In this document: piece by piece, positions 48,477 through 59,451 of the stretch
Layout: every line of letters begins with the position of its first letter
How positions within the stretch are numbered: the stretch's first letter is position 1
Source of the DNA: Syngnathus acus
Taxonomy: Eukaryota > Chordata > Actinopteri > Syngnathiformes > Syngnathidae
NCBI RefSeq assembly: GCF_901709675.1
Contig: NC_051087.1
Location: 1,568,001-1,632,000 of the forward strand
Length of the DNA stretch: 64,000 bases
Direction: 5' to 3'
The notes under the pieces: generated by a model
The model's database searches: none
Told to the model about the DNA's origin: nothing
Seen by the model: only the letters and a program-made list of their open reading frames with translations
Translations under genes and position numbers: made by a program

Positions 48477-51400
48477 TTAAAGCAGGGGTGGGAATCGATT
48501 GGTCATGCCGAGGGCGATGAGCAGCTTCTGACGGAAGGCGACCACTCGTTCCTTGTGCACGGGCCAGTGGAGGACGCAGCGTTGCCTCAGCATGCCGCGG
48601 CGCAGGAAGAGCGAGCGCGATAGCTTGTAGTCGTGTACGTCCTGCAGGAAGACCAGGATCACCGAGTCTCTGCTGGCCTCCATCACCTGGTGCAGCGCTT
48701 GATGGGCCTTGAAGCTGCAAGGCAGGGAAACCAAAGTTGTTTTAGTCTTATGTGCGACTCAGTGATCAGAGTTATGCTAGTCGTTTTTGTAGCCTGAGCC
48801 ATCTTTACTGAAGTGGTTTAAAAGAACAAAGAAGAACGGTACCGTCTGCACCACGGATCACTGAGGAGGCTTTCGGTGACCACAAAAAGGATTTTGCGGG
48901 AGTTCCTCATGTTCTCCACGATGGACTCCAGCTGGGACATTCCTGGCACTGAATCCCGGTCCTCCAGGCAAAACTTGCACGCCTCGCCCTCCAGGGGCAT
49001 CATGGCTCTCTCCACCCAGTTGCCGTCCTCCTCGGCGTGGATGATGTAAGCGTCGTATTCAAACTGCCGGCCCTCCTCCACCGTGGCGTCGCTGAAGCCT
49101 AAAGCCCGATTGACCAGGACGTTCCAGTAGAACTGGATCCTCCAGCCGTGGAAGCGCAGCAGAAGCGCCGTCGCGGTCAGCAGCACCACCAGAGTGCTGC
49201 TCAGTATGTAGAGCACGTGGAATGGCGCCAGGTCCTTGCACGAGAGCGGGTCGAAATCTGTGATGGAGCGGTTGAAGTAAGCCAGCGGCGTGTTGCACAC
49301 GTAGTGGCCGGGGATGTTGCTGCTGCTGATGTTTGTGGTGTTCAGCCACGTGACAAACCACAGGATGCTCTCGCAGGTGCAGTCGAAGGGATTCTTATCC
49401 ATGAGGAGATAGCTAAGGTTGGCCAAAGGAATCCGGAACACCTCGGGCCTCACGGCCGTGATCAGGCTCCTCTGAAGACGTAAGACTTTCAGGGAGGTCA
49501 GGCTGTCGAAAACAAAGTCCTTCAGGTTGTTGAGCAGATTGTTGCTAAGGCTGAGCTCACGCAGGTTCCTCAGCCCTCTCAGCGCCTCCACGGGGATGGC
49601 ATCTAGTCCGTTGCTGTCCAGCTGCAGGCTGGCCATGTTCTCCAAGCCCTTCAGGTAGAACACGGGGCCGCCGAGATTGGCGTCATTCCACAACCGCGCC
49701 AGGTTGTTGTGTTGCAACTTGAGGACCTTCAGGTTTGCCAGTTGGCTCAGCATGTTCGCTCTCAAGTTGGCGATGTTATTGTTGCTCAGGTCCAAGTAGG
49801 CCAGCTTGGATAAGGGCTGGAACGGAGAACCATCCAAGTTCAAGGACATGGCCGTCAGGCTTTTACTCAGCGTCAGGACCCTGAGAAGGGGAACGCCGAC
49901 AAACGACGTGGAGCTGAGGCTGATGGTTTGGTGGTTGAAGGACATGTGAAGCTCCTGGAGTTGACCCAAGCCTTGGAACTCCGTCCCGCTCAGAGTCTGC
50001 TTGATGAAATTAAAATCAAGGTAAAGGTGGGTGAGGTTCCCCAAATGGGAGAAGGCACCGTATTGAATCTGCGAAATGGCCGCCGCCGTCAAATTGAGCT
50101 TCAGCAACGGCGACCCGCCGAGTGAAGCCAGCGTCTTATTGGAGATGCTTTTCAGCGACACGTAGCTGCTCCAGCTCAGGTCCAGATATTTGAGACTTTT
50201 CAAGCCCGTAAAGGTGCGCTCCGTAATCTCCCGTGCCGAAGTCCTCTGCAAGCACAAAGTCTCCAGGTCGCCCAGCGGCCTGAAGGAGAAGTCGTCGATG
50301 ATGGGCGTGGCGGAGGTGTGACTTTTCACCAGAGCTTTTGTCAAGTTCAGCTGCTTCAAATTACCAAGACCCTCAAACGTCCGCTCGGTCAAATGCTTGA
50401 TGTTGTTTTCCGACAAGACGAGCCCATCCAGTTTGTTGAGACACTGGAACGAGCCCGGTTGGATTTGACCCAAGCCGTTCCCGGAGAGGTCCAGCCAGGT
50501 TACGTTGGTTTGCTGCAACTCTTTGAAGGTGTTTGCGGTCAGGGTGACCAACTTCATCCTCCGCAGGGACAATTTCTGGATAGACGTTCCCGACAGCGCG
50601 ACGCAGATTTTGGAGATGGCCGTCGTTCCCATGTTGCTCCCGTCCATGATGAGGATACGAAAGTGGGAAATAGGCTGGAAGGAAGCGGGGTCCACCTGCG
50701 AGGAAAAAACATGGCAGCTCTTTGAACCCCAAAACCCATCCCGCATGTCCTACTCAGGCCAACTTGATTGAATTTGATTGAAAAGCCACCAGTGGCCGAT
50801 ACCTTCAAATAAGGTCGGTACCGACGCCTGGTACCGGCACTGGCCCCTCCCTAATAATTTGTCCCTTACCGTTTTGATGTTGGCGGACTCCAGGTTGAGG
50901 ACCTGCAGAGATGCTGAGTGGCTAAAAAGAGCAAAGTCATCTGTGGCCAAAGTTGAGAAGGTGTTGAATCCCAGCCTGAGCTCCACCAGGTTGGGCATTT
51001 GAGGCCTGGAGCCCAGCTTGGCCGAGTTGAGATTGTTCTTAGACACGTCCAGGAATTGTAGATTCTAAAAAATACAGGTGGTGTCACATGACTTGAGTTG
51101 ACTTAAGGGGCCCAAAGCCACCGGATAGCGGATCCTACTACCTGTAGCCTGGCAAAGACTTCCCCTTTCAGTTTCAGCCTGTTGCTCGACAAGCGAAACC
51201 TGGTCAGGTTCCCGCAGGCGCTCAGATCCTCTTCCTGGATGACGTGCATCTCGTTGTGGTCCATGTCCAGAGTCTGCAGCAGGGGCAGCGCCCGGCACAG
51301 TCCGCCGTCCAGCTCGGTGAGGCTGTTGTAACAGACATCCAGGTGCAGGAGATCCGCGTAGGGGGCCAGGGCCGCCGGCGGGATCCGGCTCAGGCGATTG

Positions 51401-51917
51401 TGGGACAGATCCAAGCTGGTGATGTTGCCGGGGAGGTCGGACGGCACCGCGGTCAGGCTCAGGCGGCTGCAGTCGGCCGTGGTGCCTTGGATGTGGCAAG
51501 AGGTCTTCTTCTGGGAGGACTCGACGAGGAGAACCAGCGTGAGGTGCCACAGAAGGATCACCTGTAGGAATGGCAGGCAAAACATGTTGGAGTGAGTGGG
51601 GAAAAAAAACTCCAATATATATATATTTTTTAAATCTGTGATGTCATCGGGTATGACATCAAAAATGTGCTAAGACCTGCGCAACAGCAAGTCAACAACG
51701 AATCATTACAACATCAATAATTTCATTTTTTTACTTTTCTGTAGACTGCTGCAATGAATTTCCTTTTTTTGGGTGGGGAGAATTATTAAAATAGGCCGCA
51801 CGTTCAATTAATCAGTTTGTTTGTAAAATGAAACAAAACTTCCTTTCATTCATTTTTTTTCTGTCATTTACTCAGGGGAAAGAGACTTACCAAGTTTTTC
51901 CCGTCTCTGCAGCTCAT
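48477..51917 (-). CDS. tlr3: Toll-like receptor 3, complete gene (5 coding exons, 910 aa)
   Basis: An endosomal double-stranded-RNA sensor signalling through TRIF (TICAM1). Coding exons in transcript order: 51891-51917, 51142-51561, 50870-51064, 48843-50695, 48477-48714, totalling 2733 nt in frame; human TLR3 is 904 aa. The first exon encodes only 'MSCRDGKNL', which joins a hydrophobic run to form the signal peptide. An LRR N-cap and a long leucine-rich solenoid follow. The LRR C-cap (FDCTCES...) is near 645-700, TM about 708-728, TIR about 759-905. RNA-contact residues equal to human H60, H108, H539, N541 and R544 are kept ('LQHNNLARLW'); human H39 is Arg. Signalling tyrosines equal to Y759 and Y858 are kept. 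The BB-loop residue equal to human A795 is Pro798. The open frame reading past the exon-4 donor is intronic. Confidence 0.98.
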
Positions 51918-52019
51918 GATTTCCAGACGAAGTTGTATTTCCTCCGTGCAGACATCAGAGACGTCAATAAATGAGCTTAGTCAGAGCAAAGAAACACGGA
52001 CATGAGATTTCCACCTCCG

Positions 52020-52050
52020 CTTTCACTTCTCCTTTACGAGGTTCGTTTTC
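52020..52050 (-). promoter_or_regulatory. tlr3: ISRE/IRF-like motifs upstream of tlr3
   Basis: Read on the minus strand, GAAAACGAAC (52041-52050) and GAAGTGAAAG (52020-52029) resemble the GAAANNGAAA repeat bound by IRF and ISGF3. They lie 103-133 bp upstream of the start codon. TLR3 is interferon-inducible in vertebrates, so the placement makes sense, but the start site is not defined here. A (CA)n tract adjoins them. Confidence 0.4.
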
Positions 52051-52051
52051 A

Positions 52052-52053
<2 letters not shown>

Positions 52054-52084
<31 letters not shown>
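52054..52084. repeat. (CA)n microsatellite in the tlr3 5' flank
   Basis: About 15 CA units, 137 bp or more upstream of the tlr3 start codon. Confidence 0.96.
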
Positions 52085-52085
<1 letters not shown>

Positions 52086-52377
52086 CAAGTTTCAGTGCCA
52101 TGCTGGCAAGCGTAAACTTGTCTGTTGGGTCTCCATTTTGGCTCCTTCAGAAGGTTTTCTCTGCGAATGATTCAGCTGTCATTTTCCAAGACATAATCCA
52201 GGTCAAACATAAAAAACAAATAATACTTCCTGAGTGGGCGGTACTTTTACGTACTTTGGCACCCTTGCGCGCATGCACACACACGCACACACGCACACGT
52301 GCGAGAATCCAAAATGATACTTGTTGGCAAACTCAAGCTGCATGAATGCATTTGTATTTCACTGGCAAGACAAATGA

Positions 52378-52392
52378 CCGCTAGAGGGCAGC
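52378..52392 (+). promoter_or_regulatory. candidate CTCF site
   Basis: CCGCTAGAGGGCAGC matches the vertebrate CTCF core well and stands about 460 bp upstream of the tlr3 start codon. Confidence 0.4.
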
Positions 52393-53194
52393 AAAGCTCT
52401 ATTCATCTTCTGTTGTCTTACTATACCGACAGCCTTTGTTTTTTTTAAACCCTCATTTACATGTTAGGTGGCAATTCTTTTCGGTTTATAGTGGTAAATT
52501 TATTTTTACACTTTTTTGACAGTCAATAATGTTGGAAATGATTTTGTGACAGTTTTACCTTCAATTGTAAAGCATTTGCCCTTTTTAGTATTACTAGTAT
52601 TATATTAATAGTCTGTATTTGTTTATTGATTTATTCTTTAAATATTTTTAAGTGACAGCAGTTAACACAACAGCAGCTTTCTGTCTTTATATTCCTGAGA
52701 AGAGCTTAACTTCCTTCAATGTTCAAGTCCTCCTCGGCTGAACTCTTCTTGTGGGTCATCATCATCTGAGCCACGTTTCCTAAAAAGGAACAGGAGACAT
52801 TCAGAGTCAAATTCCTTATCCTAAAAAAAATCCTGCAAAGATTTAAGAACGATGGAAGATGGTCTGCTACCTCATTCACCCAAGATGGCAGCGTCCTGAA
52901 AGCAGTGTGCTCCCTCATTCAACCCCAAATGTCTGCATGCATTAGGATTGCAGGGTTCTTAATCACCTTCTGTCCCCCCCCACCCCCTTTTATTAATTGG
53001 ATTATCGGGCCCATTTCTTAAATATAGAAGGCAAAAATCTACCAATAGGATTTGCAGCTTAACCCGAGAACAATCAGGGAAAGAATTCAAAAAATTTATT
53101 TGTAAACATGCTTTCTTCTAAGAGGCTACTTACAAATGAAATGCTTGAGATTTTAGGAACTGCGCACAATCCTGGCTGCAAGACTTCATCTACG

Positions 53195-53252
53195 CTGTGG
53201 TTCTCACACTTTTTTACACCAAGTCCGACCAAAACAACATTGCAGTAGCACC
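53195..53252 (+). mobile_element. hAT-like terminal fragment
   Basis: 'CTGTGGTTCTCACACTTTTT' and 'TACACCAAGTCCGACCA' resemble the hAT terminus with core CAGTGGTTCTCAAACTTTTT. The other end was not found. Confidence 0.5.
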
Positions 53253-53856
53253 GAAAAAAAATTTATTAAAAAAAAAAAAGGAATATCTTAAAACCTAAAA
53301 TACTGCTGAACAACAAAAGAAATCAAAATAAAACATAGACAAACACAAATTAATTATTTATGCTATTCTAAATAAAAAAAACAAATAAATTAAAAAAAGA
53401 TGATCTTAAATTTGAAAGAAAAATACAAACAAAAAATCTGCCTGGCTGAGATTTTGCTTTTTGTTTGGGTATCTTGTGATGTTGCCCCGCAAAATAAAAA
53501 ATCTAATATGAAGTAGTCATCATTGAGACAGACTCATCATGTCATCCAAGGCCGAAACAAAACCTGTTGTGCTGTACCAGTCTTGGCCTCAGTGTAATCG
53601 TAACAATAACGTAAGAGGGCAACGTGTATCGCTCGTTGTGCTTTGATAGACATGAAGAGGTGCATTGCATAACCGGCGCCTGCTTCATGCCCTCATAAGG
53701 AGAAGCATAAAAGGTGCATGACAATGTTGGCTGCACAAGCGGGATGGAGTGCCAAAGAAGAAGCACGTCGGGAAAGACATGAATGAAAGTGGACAGAGAT
53801 TAAAAAGGAAAACAATTTCTAAACAATTTTCCCTGGGAATTTAGCATTTAAAACTG

Positions 53857-53941
53857 CCCAGCTAGGCAGAATTTGTAGGGCACAATTAAAACTGCCCCAT
53901 TTGCTTGTTGCCATAACTATCGGGGCACTTGTTGCTAGGCT
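53857..53941 (-). repeat. dispersed hairpin repeat, copy 5 (with a partial second module)
   Basis: On the minus strand this reads 'GGGGCAGTTTTAATTGTGCCC', then 'AAATTCTGCCTAGC', as in copies 2 and 3. An extra GCCTAGCAACAAGTGCCCC module comes before it. Confidence 0.6.
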
Positions 53942-54055
53942 GGATTATAACTGTCATAGGGCTCAAATTTTTAACTGCCGACTAGCTTGTCACTTGGTAG
54001 CTTTAGTAGGTTTCCATTGAAAATTAACCATCAATAATCAAGCTCTGAGAATTCT

Positions 54056-54110
54056 TCCTAGCAACAAGCTCTAATTCAGCCCTGTGAACTCTGCCGTACG
54101 CCAAGTGGTA
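54056..54110 (+). repeat. dispersed hairpin repeat, copy 6
   Basis: 'CCTAGCAACAAG' followed by 'AATTCAGCCCTGTGAACTCT' and GCCGTACGCCAAGTGG. It has opposite orientation to copy 5, about 115 bp away, so the pair forms a loose inverted repeat. Confidence 0.5.
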
Positions 54111-55224
54111 GTTAATTCGCAGGTTTGAGGATTTTAAACAGACAATGAAGCTGGCCTGATATGATGTCATTGCCAGACTATGACTTCATCTACTCAAAGC
54201 GCCCATTCAGCACCATCACGACACCTTCTAACGCTGTCCAGACATCTGAACTTCACCATATCAGCTGTTCCAAATGTGGATCCCTTTGAGAATGGAAAGA
54301 TGTGAGGGCGCGGCGATAAAAAGAAATATGTGCGTGCCAGGCTGCTGGTTTCACTTTATGGATACCAGGAGAGAATTAATATGAGCTTGATTTTATGTAC
54401 GCTGTGAAGAGACATATTTTTCGACTCGCAACTGTCCAACAAATACAAAGATTAATGTGTGTCTAAAATGACGTAAAACTAGTCACTGGTTAAAGATACC
54501 TGTCAGGCACAAACTGGTCTTTTTCATGCTAGACTTGAGTCATTATGCTTTCAATTACATGCTATTATTTACATTGGCATTTGTTTGGTAAAATGAACAA
54601 CATTACATGTTCATATTTAATCTGGGCAAGGTGATTAAATGGGAGCACAGCTTCAATGACAACATAGATCCCTGTGGCCACCAATACATTAAATGTGCTC
54701 TCCATCATTATCCAATTGCCCCGCCATTAGTATATTCAATAGTAATCCTGGATTATCACATCATTTTTGCCATTGTTTCCCTCTTGGCTCAACCTATAAA
54801 AAGGCCTCTTTGTGATAACAGTAAAATTGACTCAAGGGCCAACGCGTAATGCACAGAAGAGCCGGCGATAAAGAACTAAATGGAACACTTACACAAACAT
54901 GAATGCACGGACACAGAAAAGGTCTTGTTGACACAAAGGTCAACTATCAATAAAGTTCTAAATTTGAATGCATTAAAAAAAACACATTGAAATGAGTGGT
55001 ATGTCATTAATCTGTTCCAGCCCAGAACACATTTGTATATTAAAATGGTCACACATACATGTTTAAAAATGGTTTAGCATCTGTTGCTCTCTTGGTGTAT
55101 AGAAAAAGTTGCTAGCAGGCTAACTCTAGCCCGTTGCCATGGTTACCCCGTGCCAATTAGAGAAGCCATTTTGCGCAGTACTGCTCGATACACAAAAAAA
55201 CACGGGAACAGTGGTGCTTGCTGA

Positions 55225-55620
55225 CGTCATCCTGCCAAATTCCGAACCACCGGTTCGTCGTAAAAGGACATGCGCTCTCCCCTTTTCCGCCTCCCGTGAG
55301 GGTGCTTGTCCTTGTCGCTAGGAAAAGACAGAGAGCGGGAAGGAGGAGCGGACTGGGAGCCGGGGGACGAGCCAGAGAGCAGCAGGCGAGCGAGCGAGCG
55401 AGCGCAGGCATCGGACAATTTCGCCGCATTGCTATTCGATCCCGTCCACCCGGTGACCCCCCCGTGAAGAAGTGGGAGTTGTCCGACTCGGTGAATCCAC
55501 CAGGCAGGCTACTAGTGAGCAGGTGGACGGACTCCTTAGTAAGCAGGTGGACGGTCGCTTGCTTCGCTCGCTCCTCGCCTGTGTGTCTTGTGTTTACGCG
55601 TGTGAGTTAGTTTTAAAGTG
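55225..55620 (+). promoter_or_regulatory. CpG island, presumed sorbs2 promoter
   Basis: A sharply delimited GC- and CpG-rich block in AT-rich surroundings. It includes a (CGAG)n run at about 55389-55403, purine-rich GGGAGCCGGGGGACGAGCC sequence and no clear TATA box, as in broad vertebrate promoters. By conserved order and orientation the next gene after tlr3 should be sorbs2 on the + strand. Confidence 0.55.
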
Positions 55621-55709
55621 AGGTCGGTCGTTTATGTATTTATTTATTTATTTATTTATTGACATGGAGGACGCCGACAGGCTAGCCAGGACGAGGCTGT
55701 TTTGCTAAG
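55340..55709 (+). other. putative non-coding first exon (sorbs2 by synteny)
   Basis: The CpG-rich block runs into a sequence with an ATG at 55664 whose frame stops after 14 codons, then a consensus donor CTAAG|GTAAGG at 55709/55710. This is best read as a 5' untranslated exon with a short upstream frame. The 5' end is a guess. Identity rests only on gene order: in human, SORBS2 lies head-to-head with TLR3, and here the exon is on + while tlr3 is on -. No SORBS2 protein sequence was recognised in the window. Confidence 0.4.
55631..55660. repeat. (TTTA)n microsatellite
   Basis: About seven TTTA units within the putative first exon, just upstream of its short ATG frame. Confidence 0.92.
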
Positions 55710-56646
55710 GTAAGGCACCTTAACGAAAATCGCACCTTACGTCATCTTTATTCATTTTGTACGAACCACCATTCAATCAAATGAGTGACGTTTTAATTTA
55801 CCAACATGTCCGTGATGCTACTAGCCTAAGTGACCCCTGGATGTCCGCGCCAGGTACCGGGGCAGACGAGTACAGGCGAGCCAGATGGGGTCGCCCGTTT
55901 TGACGCCTCGGCGCGTTCGAGCGAGCCGCTCTTTTTTCCGGCACATTTATGGAAGAGATAAATATAAAAAACGATGCGTCTGTTCTCTTCATTAAGACCC
56001 TGGAAGGATTAAGACGTGGAGTGATACCGTAAACAAAAGCCTAATGGTCCGATTGACTGCTTTTATCCCTCAATGCCGCATAATCGCTTTTGTCATTCAC
56101 TGCGTCTTGTAAAATGCATTCTGCAATATACAGCAAATGATTCACATGATTAATCCATATTATCTTTTCACGCATGTACACAAAATAGGGGACCAGTATT
56201 TTGTTGGTTAGAAAATATGTCACTAAATAATTTATCAAGTGTAAAAAGAAGTTAACAATCTGCTACTCTTATTCTAAATGAAAGTGGCTTTAAATTTTGG
56301 GACCAGATTTGAACAAAACCTTTTTTTGCCAATCAAGCAATTATCACAAAGTACACCCCAAATGTCATAAGAAATGTCTATTTTTAAACATTTAAATCAA
56401 AATACAGTGTCAGCTAATAGTTTGGGAACATCAACATGCCCCCCCCCCCCCACACACACACAACATAATTTAGTAGTTTATCAACAGGTTGAATCCTTTT
56501 AACCTGAGGTATTTGCTACTAAATTGCCAGTTTTGCCCAAATTGAGAAAAGCTTGTGAGTACAAAAAAAAAAAAAAAAAAAACTGCTTTTTTGATGATAC
56601 ATTTTAGATGTTTGATAACCTTATGGGAAGGTTTAGGATTTTTTTG

Positions 56647-56695
56647 TGGACCCCCAAGAACTACAGCTCCGGGGACCCCAGTTTGAACGCCACTC
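56647..56695 (+). mobile_element. hAT-family end fragment
   Basis: 'CTCCGGGGACCCCAGTTTGA' and 'ACGCCACT' match, in reverse, the hAT terminus CAGTGGTTCTCAAACTGGGG with small changes. Confidence 0.5.
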
Positions 56696-59451
56696 GGTAT
56701 CCAAAACAGACCCACTGTGGTCATCTACTGCTACACAACTTGACAATTTAGCCTCAGGTTAACTCTTGTTTGGCATTGTCAAAGGAATTCCAACTGGGCT
56801 ATGAAATACTGCATTCTTCTTGCTATTTTGATGACCCTCCTGTCATCGTATTGAAACTTACTGGTATAACTGGTATGGAGGGATGTTGGTAAAACAATAA
56901 GGCTTCTCTGAATGGCGGTGGTGTGTGTGTGGGGGTGACGATCCAGGAGAGTGGGAAAAGTGTAACACTATCACTCCGGGAACGTCACGCCACTCCCATT
57001 GTGGCCTACCTGGCCTGTGTGCTACCCAGCAAAATAGAAGTGATGTGGGATTTAATGTCGTATAATCGTTTTATATTTCCTGGGTTAAGCTCGTAAAATG
57101 ACTTAAATGCCGATTTCATGAGTAGTTGTCATCAGATAATGTCTCGCTTGTAAACAGAGGTGCACCTGCCAGCTTGTTTGGAGAGACAGAGTGTGTGCGT
57201 GTGTGTGTTTAAGTGTGATAAGTAAAAGTAACGTAAGCTTTTAACTACGAAATGCTGTTAACAGCAATAATCGAGACTTAACTGGTCAAATTTAAGCCAC
57301 GTGCAAAAATAATATGAATAGAAAAAATTAATAGTTTTGTATGACTATCGGCTTTTTTTTTTTCTTTGTTTCAGAAAAAACTCACACCCTGCTCTGTATT
57401 TTCATATTTTTGTTTCCAGACTTGTTTTTGAAAAGCAGACGAGTCAAGTAGCACTGGAAAAGCTTACAAACTGACAGATACGAGCGATACGGCCTGAGCT
57501 TTAGCTTTAATGACATAATCCTTTGGAGATTAGAGTTACTAACTGTCGACAGCGTGAAGTTTTTTTTTCTTTTTCTCCCCCCTCTATCTTGCTGCCTTAA
57601 CAGCCCGCAGGCTCTGTTTTTATATTTTCCTGACATTTATTTTGATGGACAGAAAGGAAAAACACAAAAATGGCAGAAAGCCCAGACCTAAACACCATAT
57701 TGACACAACTCATTTAGTCATGGTGACAAATTGCGGCGTGGTGTCTTATTAGCGGCAATTATTTGAGGAAATACGGGAACTACAAATGTAATCATTCGAC
57801 GGCCCTAAAACTGAATGTAGCATAAAATCCTTTTGCTCAGCTAGCCGTCAGTACCAAGTCGTTAATGGGGTACTTTGGCCCCCTTTTTATGTTTTTATTG
57901 GTCCCCTGATAGCTCTGGAGGTTACATCATTAGCGCCCATCGCTTGTCAGCTTTTCGCCATTCCTCCGTGATCCTTGGCACGTGAGCGGGAGATCTGGGA
58001 AAGCGCAGCTGTCCCGGCCCGGCCCGCCGCTTTGCCCGAGCGCCCCTCCGATCTCTCGGCCAACTCGGCTCGTGTCGATTTGATTCCCCCTGCGTTACCG
58101 CTTTGTCACCGACACACATGTCGAGCCAGCGGCAGTTTAGTTTTTACATGTTGGCACTGAGTAGCTGTCCCTTGTGGCGACATGGCTGATTTGCATATTT
58201 AAGGTTAAGGTAATGTTATTCCTTTGTCCCGTCTGATAAAAGCGGAGTCACATTTGCATGGCACATTAGCGCTAAGGCGGCTAACCGGTTGTGTGTATTT
58301 CTCAAGGCAGTGACTGCGATCCCAGACGGCGTGCTGCACAGTAGCCGCTCGCGTTGGTTTTAAGTGTCGGCGGGGGTCTGAATTGGAAATGCTAATATCA
58401 GTCGTTACATCATCCTTCTGGGAATAGCAGCCAGTCTCGAGGTCTGACTGTGTGTATAGTCGGACTGGCTGCGTGTGGTCACGTCCAAATATATACGCTC
58501 CCGGATGAATTACACTGCAGTAAAATAATCAAATGACGTGAGGCGGGACGACGTATGAGAAAGTTAAACGTATTCATAGTGGGATGCAAACTGCGTAGGA
58601 ACAGTGGGGACTCAAACACCAACACATTTTGATAAAGCTCGCCGAGCTGAAGCCTTGTTAGGGGTCACTGGCAGAAAAAAAAAAAAAAATAGGCAATGGC
58701 ATGGATTGATGTCATTTCAATTTATTGTGTAAAATTGATTGAAAATATAATTTGTCGAGGAATTTTGGTCAAATTTCAACTTCAGAGGCTTCTTGGCTTA
58801 TTTATACCCGCTGCCGTGCCATTAGCGGCGAGGAATGTTAGTGTGCGTGTCGGGCAGCGTCGCCACGTCTCGCGGGGCGACGTGACCCGTTCAGGCGATC
58901 CAAGTATCACCGCAGGAAAGTGAAAGAAAATATCGGCGGGTGGAATTCGACAGGGTTACGTGGAAGTCAAACGCTCTTGCATAGCTGCGCGTTGACGACG
59001 TTGATACTAAATAATTGTGTAAAAAAAAAAAAATTGTACTGATTCAAATTGTTTACTCAAGTTTTCAAAAAGTCCTGGTTTTATACAAAAGCACTATTTT
59101 TTATATTTTTTTACGTGACCACATTTTTAGGCGGTTGGAACCCATTAATGACATTTAAATGTATTTCAATGAGGAAAATTGATTTCACATTCAGCCAAAT
59201 TGAGTCACTGATTCAAATGGATAATATATTTTTAAATTGACTTTTGCATTGACAATTGACGCTAATTATATACAGTAAATCGGCGCAGTTCGGTGCCAAG
59301 CGTGACACGATGGAATGCGATAAAATAGAAGATAGTCGGACCCTGACACGTTGGGGGTGGGCTAACGTTCCAGTGTCTGTAAATAGCAGGATCTGATCAC
59401 CGCTTCACCCAAAGAGGGAACTCTCTTTGCCAGTCACTCTCACTCTCCCCA

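Larger units (their letters stand above)
51918..55200. other. intergenic stretch between tlr3 and the CpG island
   Basis: Holds the tlr3 5' flank, a (CA)n tract, a CTCF-like motif, a hAT end fragment, A-rich DNA at 53.25-53.5 kb, and inverted copies of the dispersed hairpin repeat at 53.86-54.11 kb. The block at about 54.6-54.85 kb is open in one frame (80 codons) but I see no coding character. No gene is supported. Confidence 0.6.

Noticed and set aside
49059-49483. 100- and 111-codon frames inside tlr3 exon 4 in other frames
   Set aside because: They overlap the intact LRR/TIR frame and read as its out-of-frame shadows.
50696-50746. Possible upstream extension of the large tlr3 exon ('MRDGFWGSK...')
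   Set aside because: Splicing at CGCAG|GTGGAC (50695) joins in frame to the preceding LRR exon and restores the repeat register. The extension is intronic.
51562-51615. Alternative tlr3 start 'MEFFFPTHSNMFCLPFLQ'
   Set aside because: These codons lie upstream of a good acceptor (TTCCTACAG). The 27-nt exon at 51891-51917 with ATG and a GTAAGT donor completes a better signal peptide, although an alternative transcript starting here cannot be excluded.
54607-54849. 80-codon + frame in the tlr3/CpG-island intergenic stretch
   Set aside because: AT-rich with no domain or splice signals. If conserved, it is more likely as non-coding DNA.
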